From Tieghemiomyces parasiticus (Eukaryota > Kickxellomycota > Dimargaritomycetes > Dimargaritales > Dimargaritaceae), in the NCBI GenBank assembly GCA_027575765.1, contig JANBPT010001266.1, forward strand, positions 1 through 11,543: a stretch of 11,543 nucleotides of DNA, read 5' to 3'. This document shows, piece by piece, positions 1-9,457 of the stretch. The position numbers and the translations under genes were made by a program. How positions within the stretch are numbered: position 1 is the first letter of the stretch; each line of letters starts with the position of its first letter. The notes below the pieces were generated by a model that had not been told where the DNA came from, made no database searches, and saw only the letters and a list, made by a program, of their open reading frames with translations.

Positions 1-476
1 TTGCCCATCATGTCGTCGGATTTCACCATTTCGGCAAAGTAGTCGTCCGGGCGACCAAACGGGACCCCGGCCTGAAGTACCAGGGGCTTGGCGGCCTTGA
101 CAGCCTGGAGAGCCTGATTATAGAACCCCAGCTCGCGTTTGAGCTCATCTTCCGGGTCTGTAAGGTTGTGCGGATCCTTAGCCGTTATCGTCAGGGTCTC
201 GATCCAAGGTAGGTTCAGGTTTAAGTCGTTGGCGAAGGCCTGGAGGGCTACCTGCGGGCGTCAATGGCGAGGAAGAGGGAGGAGGTAACCAAAAAAAAGA
301 AAAATATTAGATAGTGGGTTAGTGAGGTTGGTACTCGGTGTATCATGCTACAGCCTAGAGTGAGAATGGCAGGCTCTAGTGTACTACGCTTCGGTAATGA
401 ATTTGGCGACTAGGGCCCCTAAACTTACCGGGTTGTCCGGGAGGTCGGCCGCGGGGTTAGATTTGTCACCGGCCAT
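1..476 (-). CDS. EBP2: EBP2-family rRNA-processing protein, 5' part (partial, one intron)
   Basis: Members of this family (yeast Ebp2, human EBNA1BP2) are nucleolar factors needed for 27S pre-rRNA processing and 60S subunit assembly. Exon 1 is 476-429 (16 codons, starting MAGDKSNPAA). A 177-nt intron (428-252) has a GTAAGT donor and a CAG acceptor and is phase 0. Exon 2 runs from 251 off the left edge (83 codons plus 2 nt). Exon 2 carries the family core: a P-W-I-E-T-L segment, then KRELGFYNQAL, then VPFGRPDDYFAEMVKSDD, which closely matches the conserved FKRE-FY-Q-A and P-RP-DYFAEM-K-D blocks. The ATG has A at -3 and G at +4, and no in-frame ATG lies upstream before a stop. The odd point is the near-absence of the acidic N-terminal region usual in the family: the domain begins almost at residue 17. 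The C-terminal basic region is outside the window. Family assignment is strong; the exon 1 model is inference. Confidence 0.88.
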
Positions 477-1445
477 GGTTGGGTGATTGCGTGCGATGTA
501 TACGGAGGGGGCCGATGTGAATGCAGCGGGTAAGCAATGTGGCAGCGTCGTGTGTGATAGTGAACTTGAATGACGGTGGCCCTAGAAAGTGGAAGCTAAA
601 TTGCGACAGGTACCCATGGTCTCTCAGGCATAGAATAGGTCAAAGGAAGGGCGAAAAAAAAAATGACGGCCCAGGGCGCAAAACAGGCCGCGGCTTCTGC
701 ACAAAAACGGGCTACAGGCATGGAGGATAGCCTCTCTGCCATAGTCACGTGGCCATTAGGTACCAGCGGGTTGGCCCTCTCATGTCCCCCCCCCATGAAT
801 GGCAGCGACTAGTTGTTTTCCTGACGGGGCCACCAAACAGAATCAAGGCTTCTCGTCTTTCACTTTTAGCTCCACTAGACAAGCTGGAGGGCTTTGACCG
901 GCCGAGGCGCTGAGTGCGGTGGGCCACTGGGGTAACTCATGGCCAACCCTCCCGATGATCGGCACGGCGGAGTATCGACTTGAGGTCCGGACCTGATAGT
1001 ACACAGGCCAGCCAAGGGGCCAACTACCACCGCCCCAAGTAATCCTTGCTTTCGGGGTGTGCGCATAATTCTTCTATCTGGTTAAACCGTCGCGACCACG
1101 TCCCTCGCTCAGGTACATTTTTGTCGCCGTCGTCGCATCAATACCGATTCACCTGCGGATAACCATCGAGCGAGGTAGTCACTAATTACAACCTTTTTTT
1201 ACATTCTCATTCACCAATTTCTTTCCGCGCCCCTGTCGCAATTTCGACGCTATCGCATGTCGGCAGCGTCAATTGCCCGCTATTTGAACACAGCACGTCT
1301 CGGACCCTAGTTCACGTTTCAGCACATACCCTAAACTTTGCTATTTCGATTCCTGTTACACTTGTGCCAAACCCCTTCCTTCTCCTCAACAAGGAATTCC
1401 ATCCTCTAACCTCGTCCTCTACACACCGCCCCCCCCACTGGCAGG
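477..1445. promoter_or_regulatory. Divergent promoter spacer between EBP2 and the SS18-like gene
   Basis: This 969-nt spacer lies between two outward-facing start codons, so it should hold both promoters. Seen directly: a run of ten A at 654-663, a C8 run near 785, and a strongly pyrimidine-rich stretch from about 1180 to the SS18-like ATG, as expected for a fungal 5' leader. No clear TATA box and no tRNA-like A/B boxes were found. Short open frames on both strands here have low-complexity, unconvincing translations, and I treat them as chance. Confidence 0.6.
1113..1444 (+). other. Possible 5'UTR intron of the SS18-like gene
   Basis: The sequence just before the start codon looks like a 3' splice site: a CTAAC branch-like motif near 1406-1410, a pyrimidine/C8 tract, then GGCAG ending at 1444, with the ATG at 1446. 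The best donor I see upstream is CAG|GTACAT at 1113, which is not a strong match to the GTAAG donors used elsewhere in the window. The protein is the same whether or not this intron is real. Confidence 0.3.
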
Positions 1446-3242
1446 ATGGTCTCCTCCACGGCCGACACATCCTACATCCCGCAGTTCAATGCCAAGTGCG
1501 TGCAGCTCGTCTTGGACATCAACGCCGAGCTCATCAGGGTTTGCGTTGAGTTCCAGAACCGCGGATGGTTCCAAGACCCAGATTTTGCTGTGTACCAGGC
1601 CCGGCTACAGTCCAACCTGGCCTACCTGGCCAGCGTGGCCGACCATTTCCTCAAGACCCCGCAGCTGAGCGGCGACCCGGACCTCCAGAGCGCCAAGCAG
1701 AAGTCCGCTGTGCCGTCAGGGACCTCTACCGCGAATCCGGCCCCACTTATCCGACCAGACCTCAGCCCGCTGCCGACCCCGCGGACCCCAGCTGGCCAAA
1801 AGCTGCAGGCCCTGCTCGTTCAGACCGTCCAGCACTTCCAGCAACGCGACCAGCTCGCCCGGCCGGAAATGTTGGAACGGAGTCGCGAGGCCTTTCAGCA
1901 CCTCAACGCCGCCACCGCTGCGGGCCCACCCAGTACGAACGAAACGCAGTCGGCGACAGCGGGCAACGGCAATACCGTATCCACTGGCATGGAGAACCAG
2001 CCGTCAAAACAGGCCATAACACACCGAGAGGTCGACCCACCTATCCCGGAGAGTGCGGTAACCACGGCAGCGACCGTCAACAATGGCGGTGGCAATGGAA
2101 CCGCAGAGGACGAAAGTCCGGCCAATGCCGTCCCGACAGGCTTCACCTATACGCCGCTACCCCCGTTTCATACGCGTAATATCCATCCGCAGCCACCCCA
2201 ACCTTCGTTCCTGATGGAGCAGGAGTTGAAACGCCAGCGACTCCTGCAGTCGCATATTGCCCAAATGTCCAGCACGGCGACTCAGTCGCCAGCTCCCGCC
2301 CTGGTCTCGACACCGTCGGCCGGTCAGAGTCAGCCCATGGGCAGCACAACGGCCTCTCCATTCGACCCGACCTCACCTTACGGTTTCGCTGCCCCGGCCA
2401 CCCCGTCACCGGCGCCAGTCTCCACGACCTCACCGCCATCCATTCGGTCGCCACCCTTCGGTATGGCCAGCGGCGCCCCGACGCCTGACCGGCCCCATTC
2501 TGTCACGCAGGCCCCCACGACCAGCACGGCCGCCCCTACCCACGCACCCGGCTCTCAGTTCAGTAGTCCAATGGCCGCCCCGGCCAGCTCTGGAGTATCC
2601 ATGGGCGCAGTACCTACCAACATGGCCCAGTTAAGCCGTGCCCAGCAGATAATGCTGTACCAGATGCGTATGCAGCAGATGCAGCAAGCCGGCGCCACCA
2701 ACCCGCAGATGGCCATGGCGATAATGATGGCTAACCGGCAGCGAATGGCGCAAGCGAGTTCGGCCCCTGGTGCGGCCGACCCTGCAGCGTTCCAGCCGCA
2801 GGCCATGGGCTACAACCATATGAACGTACCAGGGCTGGCCATGATGAATTCAAATCCGATGGCTACGACCGCTCCGCTTCAACAGCAGACACAACAATTG
2901 CACCAATCGCAGCAACCCCAGCAACAGCAACAGCAGGCGTCACTGCCACCACAGTTCATGGCCCGCCCCAATTTTCCCGTGGGTATGGGGATGGCTGCCA
3001 ACAACCCCCACCTAGCACAGGCCATGGCGAACGGCGTGGCCAACGGGCTCAATTTCAATCAAATGATGGCAATGGGCATGCTGGGCGGGGCGGGCCCTGG
3101 TGGCTTCGCCAACCCGGCCGGAATGGTGTCGAGCCCCAACGTCGGTGCGACCATGACCACGCCGTCCCCCATGACCGGCTTTCCTAATGGCCAGCAACAA
3201 CAACAACAACAACAACAACAGCAGCAGCAGCAGCAGCAGTAG
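1446..3242 (+). CDS. SS18/GIF-type (SSXT domain) transcription co-activator
   Basis: A 598-residue protein with an N-terminal SSXT/SNH-like domain at about residues 18-68: LDINAELI, then an NRG turn, then YQARLQSNLAYLASVAD. This follows the SS18 and plant GIF pattern (LD-N--LI ... G ... YQ--L--NL-YLA-IAD). In animals SS18 is a SWI/SNF (BAF) subunit whose N-terminal domain contacts the ATPase; plant GIF proteins are growth-regulating-factor co-activators. A nuclear role is inferred. The rest is low-complexity and probably disordered: Pro/Ser/Thr/Ala-rich, a short charged helix-like stretch at about 250-270 (MEQELKRQRLLQ), a Met/Gln-rich block at about 393-437, a Gln-rich block at about 479-497, a Gly/Met/Asn-rich segment and a terminal poly-Gln. 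The ATG has A at -3 and G at +4. There is no intron in the CDS. It is divergent from EBP2 and convergent with WDR6. The domain call is good; membership in a fungal SWI/SNF complex is inference. Confidence 0.82.
   Translation: MVSSTADTSYIPQFNAKCVQLVLDINAELIRVCVEFQNRGWFQDPDFAVYQARLQSNLAYLASVADHFLKTPQLSGDPDLQSAKQKSAVPSGTSTANPAPLIRPDLSPLPTPRTPAGQKLQALLVQTVQHFQQRDQLARPEMLERSREAFQHLNAATAAGPPSTNETQSATAGNGNTVSTGMENQPSKQAITHREVDPPIPESAVTTAATVNNGGGNGTAEDESPANAVPTGFTYTPLPPFHTRNIHPQPPQPSFLMEQELKRQRLLQSHIAQMSSTATQSPAPALVSTPSAGQSQPMGSTTASPFDPTSPYGFAAPATPSPAPVSTTSPPSIRSPPFGMASGAPTPDRPHSVTQAPTTSTAAPTHAPGSQFSSPMAAPASSGVSMGAVPTNMAQLSRAQQIMLYQMRMQQMQQAGATNPQMAMAIMMANRQRMAQASSAPGAADPAAFQPQAMGYNHMNVPGLAMMNSNPMATTAPLQQQTQQLHQSQQPQQQQQQASLPPQFMARPNFPVGMGMAANNPHLAQAMANGVANGLNFNQMMAMGMLGGAGPGGFANPAGMVSSPNVGATMTTPSPMTGFPNGQQQQQQQQQQQQQQQQ
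3192..3239 (+). repeat. CAA/CAG trinucleotide repeat encoding a C-terminal Q16 tract
   Basis: Sixteen Gln codons (one CAG, eight CAA, seven CAG) directly precede the TAG stop, so the protein ends in poly-glutamine. The two pure blocks suggest separate expansions. The opposite strand reads as a poly-Leu shadow frame that is not a gene. Confidence 0.97.
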
Positions 3243-3519
3243 CGGCAGCATAAGATTTGACATTCCTCCTCCCCTCCTGTCCACCTCGTCGTGTGTAGCC
3301 CCTAGGCGTTCCCAGTAGAAAATTTGTCATTCACACCATGTACTGTACAATTGTGGTATCTTTAAGCCAGATATTATTATAATATATAAAAACATAATAA
3401 CGATATGCCAAGAACTCAACCGGCTCCATATTTAGGCCGCATCAGAACCAGGAGCTGAAGTCGCAGTAATCAAAAAGGGAGAGAGAGTGTGTGTGTGTTT
3501 GTGTGTGTGTGAACGGGGC
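3243..3519. terminator. Shared convergent 3' region of the SS18-like gene and WDR6
   Basis: A 277-nt spacer separates two converging stop codons. An AT-only or nearly AT-only block at about 3370-3401 can serve as a polyadenylation region for both strands. No canonical AATAAA is present on either strand, so exact 3' ends cannot be assigned. Confidence 0.5.
3479..3511. repeat. Compound (GA)n(GT)n microsatellite
   Basis: GAGAGAGAG passes into an alternating GT run interrupted once by TTT. It begins 9 nt beyond the WDR6 stop codon, so it would be transcribed as a CA/CT-rich element in the WDR6 3'UTR. Confidence 0.95.
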
Positions 3520-6500
3520 TCAGGCTTGATGATCGCATTGTAAAACCTCTAGGCCGATACCCGCGGTAGCCACCACCCACTGGTTGTCACACAGGGTGAC
3601 CGCCAGGGCACCAGGATCCACTACATTCGATAACGTGCTGCCAGTTAAATGAATCTCCGATGGTGCACTTGCGGAAGTGGCTATCCGCCACGAGTTGATG
3701 CGCTGGTCGGTGGCGACCGTCAAGATCTGGTGGTCTCCAATCACCTCCAGCCCCTGGATAGCCGAGGCGTGGGCGGAGGGGATGCGGACACTAGCGGCGA
3801 CTTGTAGAGAGGTGGTGGCGGCCGATTGGGTCGCGGAGGTCATGACCTCGACACGGTGAGCGGCGAGTTGGTTGTCATCGCCACCGCTAGCCAGCCACAG
3901 CGACGGAATGGGCTCGTGCTCGGCGGACCGCCACACCTGCAGCACGTTGACACCTGACTGGTGCGCCCGGATGGTGAGCAACGGAGCGTCTAGCGGCATG
4001 ATGGGGACGGTGGGGTTTGAAGTTGATGTCCCGTGTTGCAGGTAGTGCTGTATGGGGGCAGTTAGGTCGATGGCGCGGATTATGCCGTCGGTGGCACCGG
4101 TGAAAAGAATGTGGCACGCTGCCAGGGTAGACGTGGCGCTCGGTAACGTTACCCGTTGGTATGCGGCAGAGAGTACGCAGTGGGTGTGGTGGACCACATC
4201 CTCCGCTAGCAGAGAGAATTGGTGCTGTGTCGGCCGGCAGACCCAGAGCCTTACTGTGGCATCCGAATACGTGGCCGCAATGAAGTGTGTGAGGGTCGGG
4301 TCCTGGGTGTCGTGGTCGCTGGGAACGGTGAATACCACTAGGTTCATGATGCGAATCCCGATGTCGGTCTCCGTAGTGGCCACGGCTACCTCCAAACAGC
4401 GCAGGTCCTCGGAGACATCGTTCTCACTATCCTCGTCTTTCTTTTTATCGACGGGGAAGCCGGTCGGCTGGCCCGGGGTCGCTGCATGAACCGCCCAGCA
4501 GCGCAGTTCCTGATGACCGCCGGCTGTGTAGAGATAATGGGTCGCTGGATTCAAGACGGAGCACGGGGCCCAGGCTAAAGCCTTCAGGACCGAGTTGTGA
4601 CGGCGCACCGTGGCCAGGACCCGGAAGGCGTCCCTCGAAGCGGTGGTCGCAGAGGCGGGGCCGACGCGGGATAGAGATAGTACACCGTCCTCGCCTCCGG
4701 CCGCCAGCAGCCGCGTCGCACCGTGGGTTTCACCGGGTAGGACCACCAACGTCGACGGTGCAAAGGCTAGGCAACGCACCTCCCGACCGTGGAACGCTGG
4801 TTGGACGACAGGTTCGTCAACCAGGGTAGCCCGGGCGGGCCGGTCGGGAGCAAAGTGGGCCACGACTTGTTGGCGTCTTAGGAATACAAAGGCGGCCCGG
4901 TCTAAGGCTGCGTCCGCGGTGCGGAAATACCACCGCCGATGGCCCCCACCACACGGGATGGCGAGCTGGTCGTAATGGTGGGTACCATTGACTACCACGA
5001 AACGTTTTCGGTAAAACACCGAGATGAGGAGTTGCCCGTCGACCGCGGTGAGGCCCTCGATCCAGCCCTTGGTGACACGTTCCTGATGGACCAGACTGAT
5101 ACGGGCGGTGACCGGATGGCCCGCGGCGGTGTGGACCAAAAGTTGGCGGACCGGGACGGTGGCGTCTACCACGAGCAAGTGCGGGTCGACGGGGGATGGG
5201 GAGTGGTTGGGGGAGGCCGCGGCTAGGTGGCCGGGTGTGAACGACAGGTCCAGTTGGCGGACCACGCCATCGCGACCGCCGCTATAAACACGCAGTTGAC
5301 GGTCTGGACCCAGAGGGTTCGGGACGGACGGAACATGGAGACAGGTTAGCGTGTCTTTACCGTGTAGCCGGCGTAGGTTGAGCAGTGGATGGAGCGATAA
5401 GGGCTCGTACTTTTCGCTCGTGGCTGGGCCACGGCTGAAGGCTGGTACGTCGTACGCGACGAGGGCGCCCTCCCGCGAACCGGCCAGGAGAATCTGTCGG
5501 TTCGCCGCCCAGTGAAAGCAGGTCGGTAAAGTGGCCGTGGGCAGCACCAAATCAAACGCGTGCCGCAGGACCGGTTCGCTAGGGCTACGGAGGTCTAACT
5601 GTAGCCACTTGATGGGCTTGTTGAGCACAGTCGCGAAAATATGCAGGTAGCGAGAGTCGGCCGGGTCCGTGTGGACCTGAACGTCAAAGATTTGGGTGGT
5701 GGCCACGCGAAGACTGAGTGGCGCGAAGGGAGGCACTACAGATACCGTCGCTGAGTCGGCGTTGGCGGGATACGTCGGGATGCTCACGGCCAGGATACAT
5801 CCATTAATCGACCCGCAGACCGCTACTTGGCCGTTACTAGAGGAGGCGTCAATCATGGCGTAGCCCGCCAGCTCGGGGTCGTAGTGCAGTTGGTGGTACA
5901 GTCCGTTGCGGTAATCGTAATGCAGGAGGTACCCGTAGTGGGTGGCAGCAACGATCCGGTGGTCGCCGAGGTAGGCAAAGTTGCGGATGAAATCGGCACG
6001 GGGCTTGGCCATGCTATGGTCGGCAACAGCGTAGGCCACGAGCGGTGGCAAGTTCATGGTTTGTAAGGTGGATTCGTCGGTACGGGCTGCCCGACGAATG
6101 TCACCCAGGGGCCAGAGTCGGACCCCGCCGTCGCCACCCCCGGTGGCCGCCACAGTACGGCTGGGGTTGATGGCCAGGCTCCAGACACTCTTACCACGGT
6201 GACCACGCCAATGGGCCAAAGGGCGAGGCTCATCGTCCGTGTCCTTACGGAACTGAGCCGGGTTGAAACTCCACACACGGCAGGCTGTGTCCTCGGCGAT
6301 ACTCACTAGAACGTCGTCCAAGATTTGGCAGTCCCAGACCCGTGCGGTGTGCCCATAGAGCGTGGTGGCTGGAGTACAAGTCGACGGGGCGTTCAATTCC
6401 CAAAGGCGGATGGTGCGGTCGTCCGATACGGTAGCCAGGGTGTTTCCATCACGACTGAACCGTAGCCGGAAAATGACACCCTCGTGGCCCACGAGGGTGT

Positions 6501-7176
6501 GGCGCACCGACATAATGACGGGAGTATGTCCGGTCGGATCGTATCCTTGACGAGCGGTCCCGACGTCCCATACGAGGGCTTGGTTAAAGACGGTACCTAC
6601 GGCCACTCGGAGACTGGCACGAGTCCGGCCAAAGAACCGGGCGGAGTAGACAATACACTGGACATCGCAGCGAGCGCGGTGAACAGGCTGCCAGTCAGCC
6701 ACGCGATAGATGGCAACATCATTGTGGGCAAAGGCAAAGGCCAGTTCGATGGGTACAGCGGTACTGTCCGTATTGTACAACCACTGGCAGTCCATGATCC
6801 AATCGGGTAGCTGGACCAGCCCAGGGGCTATCGGAGTAATTTCGGGCATTGACATCTCTGAGTCGTGGCCAGCGGCTAGGCGTAGATGGTATAAACCAGC
6901 GGCCTTTCCACCGTAGCAAACAACGTCCCAGCGGTCGTGGGCGTCACCGGGAATTGGGGCGACAACGATGCCGTGAACTCGGCCGTAGTCAAGGACGCGG
7001 ACCTCATGCACAGTGCACCGGCGGGTAAGGTCGTGGACACGAAGATACGGACCAACGGCCATGAGCAGGTACTCGTCGCTTAGGAAGTGGATGGCCGTGA
7101 CAGGAGCCTGCAGGCTGGTCGTGGTCAGCGCCGCCCCGTGCTGGGGCGTGTCGGCTAGACACGGTGGTGCTTCCAT
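3520..7176 (-). CDS. WDR6: WDR6/Trm734 (Rtt10)-type WD-repeat tRNA methylation cofactor
   Basis: A 1218-residue WD40 protein. WDR6/Trm734 partners the Trm7/FTSJ1 methyltransferase for 2'-O-methylation of tRNA position 34; yeast Rtt10 is also linked to endosomal recycling. Recognition rests on overall length, the N-terminal pattern (about 26-70: VTAIHFL..LLMAVGPYLRVHDL..RVHGIVV) and consecutive blades: HTLVGHEGVIFRLRFS ending DDRTIRLWEL (226-261), LYGHTARVWDCQIL ending EDTACRVWSF (273-304), and WRGHRGKSVWSLAI ending GDGGVRLWPL (323-357). The GH-ARVW...ED--CRVW and GH-G+--W/R blocks are typical of this family. More degenerate blades follow, including about 820-845, 1022-1036, 1093-1108 and 1148-1164. 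A hydrophilic acidic insert (KKKDEDSENDVSED) lies near 908-925. The start is the first ATG after an in-frame TGA near 7222, though -3 is C, a weak context. The 3.66-kb frame has no intron. A different large WD40 protein is less likely. Confidence 0.88.
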   Translation of the reverse strand: MEAPPCLADTPQHGAALTTTSLQAPVTAIHFLSDEYLLMAVGPYLRVHDLTRRCTVHEVRVLDYGRVHGIVVAPIPGDAHDRWDVVCYGGKAAGLYHLRLAAGHDSEMSMPEITPIAPGLVQLPDWIMDCQWLYNTDSTAVPIELAFAFAHNDVAIYRVADWQPVHRARCDVQCIVYSARFFGRTRASLRVAVGTVFNQALVWDVGTARQGYDPTGHTPVIMSVRHTLVGHEGVIFRLRFSRDGNTLATVSDDRTIRLWELNAPSTCTPATTLYGHTARVWDCQILDDVLVSIAEDTACRVWSFNPAQFRKDTDDEPRPLAHWRGHRGKSVWSLAINPSRTVAATGGGDGGVRLWPLGDIRRAARTDESTLQTMNLPPLVAYAVADHSMAKPRADFIRNFAYLGDHRIVAATHYGYLLHYDYRNGLYHQLHYDPELAGYAMIDASSSNGQVAVCGSINGCILAVSIPTYPANADSATVSVVPPFAPLSLRVATTQIFDVQVHTDPADSRYLHIFATVLNKPIKWLQLDLRSPSEPVLRHAFDLVLPTATLPTCFHWAANRQILLAGSREGALVAYDVPAFSRGPATSEKYEPLSLHPLLNLRRLHGKDTLTCLHVPSVPNPLGPDRQLRVYSGGRDGVVRQLDLSFTPGHLAAASPNHSPSPVDPHLLVVDATVPVRQLLVHTAAGHPVTARISLVHQERVTKGWIEGLTAVDGQLLISVFYRKRFVVVNGTHHYDQLAIPCGGGHRRWYFRTADAALDRAAFVFLRRQQVVAHFAPDRPARATLVDEPVVQPAFHGREVRCLAFAPSTLVVLPGETHGATRLLAAGGEDGVLSLSRVGPASATTASRDAFRVLATVRRHNSVLKALAWAPCSVLNPATHYLYTAGGHQELRCWAVHAATPGQPTGFPVDKKKDEDSENDVSEDLRCLEVAVATTETDIGIRIMNLVVFTVPSDHDTQDPTLTHFIAATYSDATVRLWVCRPTQHQFSLLAEDVVHHTHCVLSAAYQRVTLPSATSTLAACHILFTGATDGIIRAIDLTAPIQHYLQHGTSTSNPTVPIMPLDAPLLTIRAHQSGVNVLQVWRSAEHEPIPSLWLASGGDDNQLAAHRVEVMTSATQSAATTSLQVAASVRIPSAHASAIQGLEVIGDHQILTVATDQRINSWRIATSASAPSEIHLTGSTLSNVVDPGALAVTLCDNQWVVATAGIGLEVLQCDHQA

Positions 7177-7907
7177 AGGCGTAGGGCGCTGGACCAGCGC
7201 TGGGTAAAGTCTGGCAGTGGATCAGCCCCCTTGGGGTGGTGTAAATGGGACAATGGCGGTGGGATTGCGTGCTCAGACCAACTACCTGCCCTAGAGTCCA
7301 GAAGCTTGGAGTCACTGTTGGCATTTAGGTGGAGGGAAGGAATCGGAACATTTACCAAGGATTGCCCTCAGCTGTTGCATACGGCGGTCCTTGCCTCGCC
7401 CATTTCTCCGAGCTTGCCTGTGCACTGCCAATGCGTCCTGGCTTGAGGCTCCCCACAATTCCAGGCCGCTCGTCATCCTTATCACCCGGCGGCATAAAAG
7501 TCTACCAGCTACTAGCTGTGGCATGCGCTCAGTTTATTATCAAGGGCCACCTGGGTCCGAGCATAGACACAACTGGCGGAGAATTGCTTGGGGGCAGGGT
7601 TTAGGACCCGCGACATGGCTGGCCATCTCCGTATGTATTTCAATCACGTGATAAAAGATGGAATGGTGAATTTTTGGGGCATAAAAAATCTAGTCCAACA
7701 AATCACTGGGGGATGGGACCAACGTAAGATTTACCCGCCAACCATGTATGGCTGAGCCCCAACCCATGCTTTTCGCACCCCGTAAAAATCTGAGCCCATG
7801 GGCACGATGGGTGATAGTGGGGGGATGCAAAGGTCCGTGGCATGAAAAAAAGTGAAGTATGGCCCTCGTCCATGCGGAACGGCCTGTGGTGCGGGGCAAG
7901 GGTGTCA
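7177..7907. promoter_or_regulatory. Divergent promoter spacer, WDR6 and ubiquitin-eS31
   Basis: This stretch lies upstream of WDR6 (minus) and of the RPS31 TATA box (plus). It holds an E-box palindrome at 7644-7651, one copy of a TGGTGAATTTTTGGG motif at 7664-7678 that recurs in the RPS31 5'UTR intron, and nested inverted repeats at 7762-7812 centred on GCCCATGGGC. GGCATAAAA occurs twice (near 7492 and 7679). Short open frames on both strands here show no recognisable protein features. Confidence 0.55.
7644..7651. promoter_or_regulatory. E-box palindrome TCACGTGA
   Basis: A perfect 8-bp palindrome with the CACGTG core bound by bHLH factors such as Cbf1-type proteins in fungi. It lies about 260 nt upstream of the likely RPS31 TATA box and about 470 nt upstream of the WDR6 ATG. 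Function is inferred from motif and position only. Confidence 0.45.
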
Positions 7908-7909
7908 TT

Positions 7910-7915
7910 TATAAA
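7910..7915 (+). promoter_or_regulatory. TATA box of the ubiquitin-eS31 gene
   Basis: TATAAA is followed about 30 nt later by a pyrimidine-rich stretch suited to initiation, and then by a consensus splice donor at 7986. The order TATA box, short leader exon, 5'UTR intron is coherent for a highly expressed ribosomal protein gene. The initiation site itself is not visible. Confidence 0.5.
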
Positions 7916-7985
7916 CTAAACTGGGCTGCCAACTATCACAGTTCTGCCTCTTTCACTAATCTGTCTTACCCCCTTCTGGCTTTTG

Positions 7986-8897
<912 letters not shown>

Positions 8898-8944
8898 GTA
8901 CTACCCCGCACTGGCCAGTCGAGGACCTCCCCTGTCCTTGCCCC

Positions 8945-8982
8945 ATTAAATCCTTCCTGTCGAACTTGGTTACTGGAATAAA
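8945..8982 (+). terminator. Poly(A) signals of the ubiquitin-eS31 gene
   Basis: ATTAAA at 8945-8950 and AATAAA at 8977-8982 lie 48 and 80 nt after the stop codon, the usual range for 3'-end formation signals. Confidence 0.6.
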
Positions 8983-9457
8983 CCACAGCCTGTGACTACC
9001 CAAACACTTATTGTAATATACTTTAGGCTGTGCCCGAGACTGATTATAAGTACTAGCTGGATTGATACTGAGATGGAAACAGGGTCAGAGGGGAGAACCG
9101 GTGTGAATCTTCGCCTCGCCAGGATTCTCAAAATTGCTACCGGTCAAGCACTTCAGCTCACCTTGGAACCGCTCCCCTTCTATTTGGTGATGACAAATGG
9201 CGTTGGTACAGGATAGGGCAGGTGGGCGCCTGGGTCCCGTCGGGGCTGACGTATGCTTCAGCCGCTGTGGTAAGGTTCAACCCCGCCACGGCTCACAACC
9301 CTATCCACTACTCTGCCGACAAGTTCCGTCCCCCCTCTTATTCCCTTCACTATTAGCCCTTCGCTTTCTCATTCGTCTTGTTTAATCGTCACCATATTTC
9401 TTGCGCTCCATACATCCCCGCACCTGGCATCACCCCTGACAGTCTCCACCTGAAACC
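8983..9457 (+). promoter_or_regulatory. Spacer and promoter/leader of RPE1
   Basis: This stretch separates the RPS31 3' end from the RPE1 ATG. The last 120 nt are pyrimidine-rich, as in the other leaders of this window. A GTAAGG donor-like site near 9270 and a CTGACAG acceptor-like site near 9442 could bound another 5'UTR intron, but support is weak. No TATA box is convincing and no gene was seen. Confidence 0.4.

Noticed and set aside
521..1066. Several 60-70 codon open frames on both strands in the EBP2/SS18 spacer
   Set aside because: They are short and low-complexity, lack codon bias and overlap each other; they fit chance in a divergent promoter.
1565..2179. 204-codon open frame on the plus strand inside the SS18-like gene
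   Set aside because: It is an Arg/Pro/Gly-rich second-frame shadow of a GC-rich CDS, without domain or start-context support.
3012..3284. Minus-strand frame with a poly-Leu run
   Set aside because: It is the antisense reading of the CAA/CAG repeat. A hydrophobic Leu run from a repeat shadow is not evidence of a membrane protein.
7004..7651. Multiple overlapping 60-106 codon frames near the WDR6 start
   Set aside because: They are shadows of the WDR6 N-terminus or chance frames in the promoter; none has a recognisable motif.
9274..9284. GGTTCAACCCC resembling a tRNA B box
   Set aside because: The flanks do not form a T-stem or an acceptor stem, and no A box lies at the right distance upstream.
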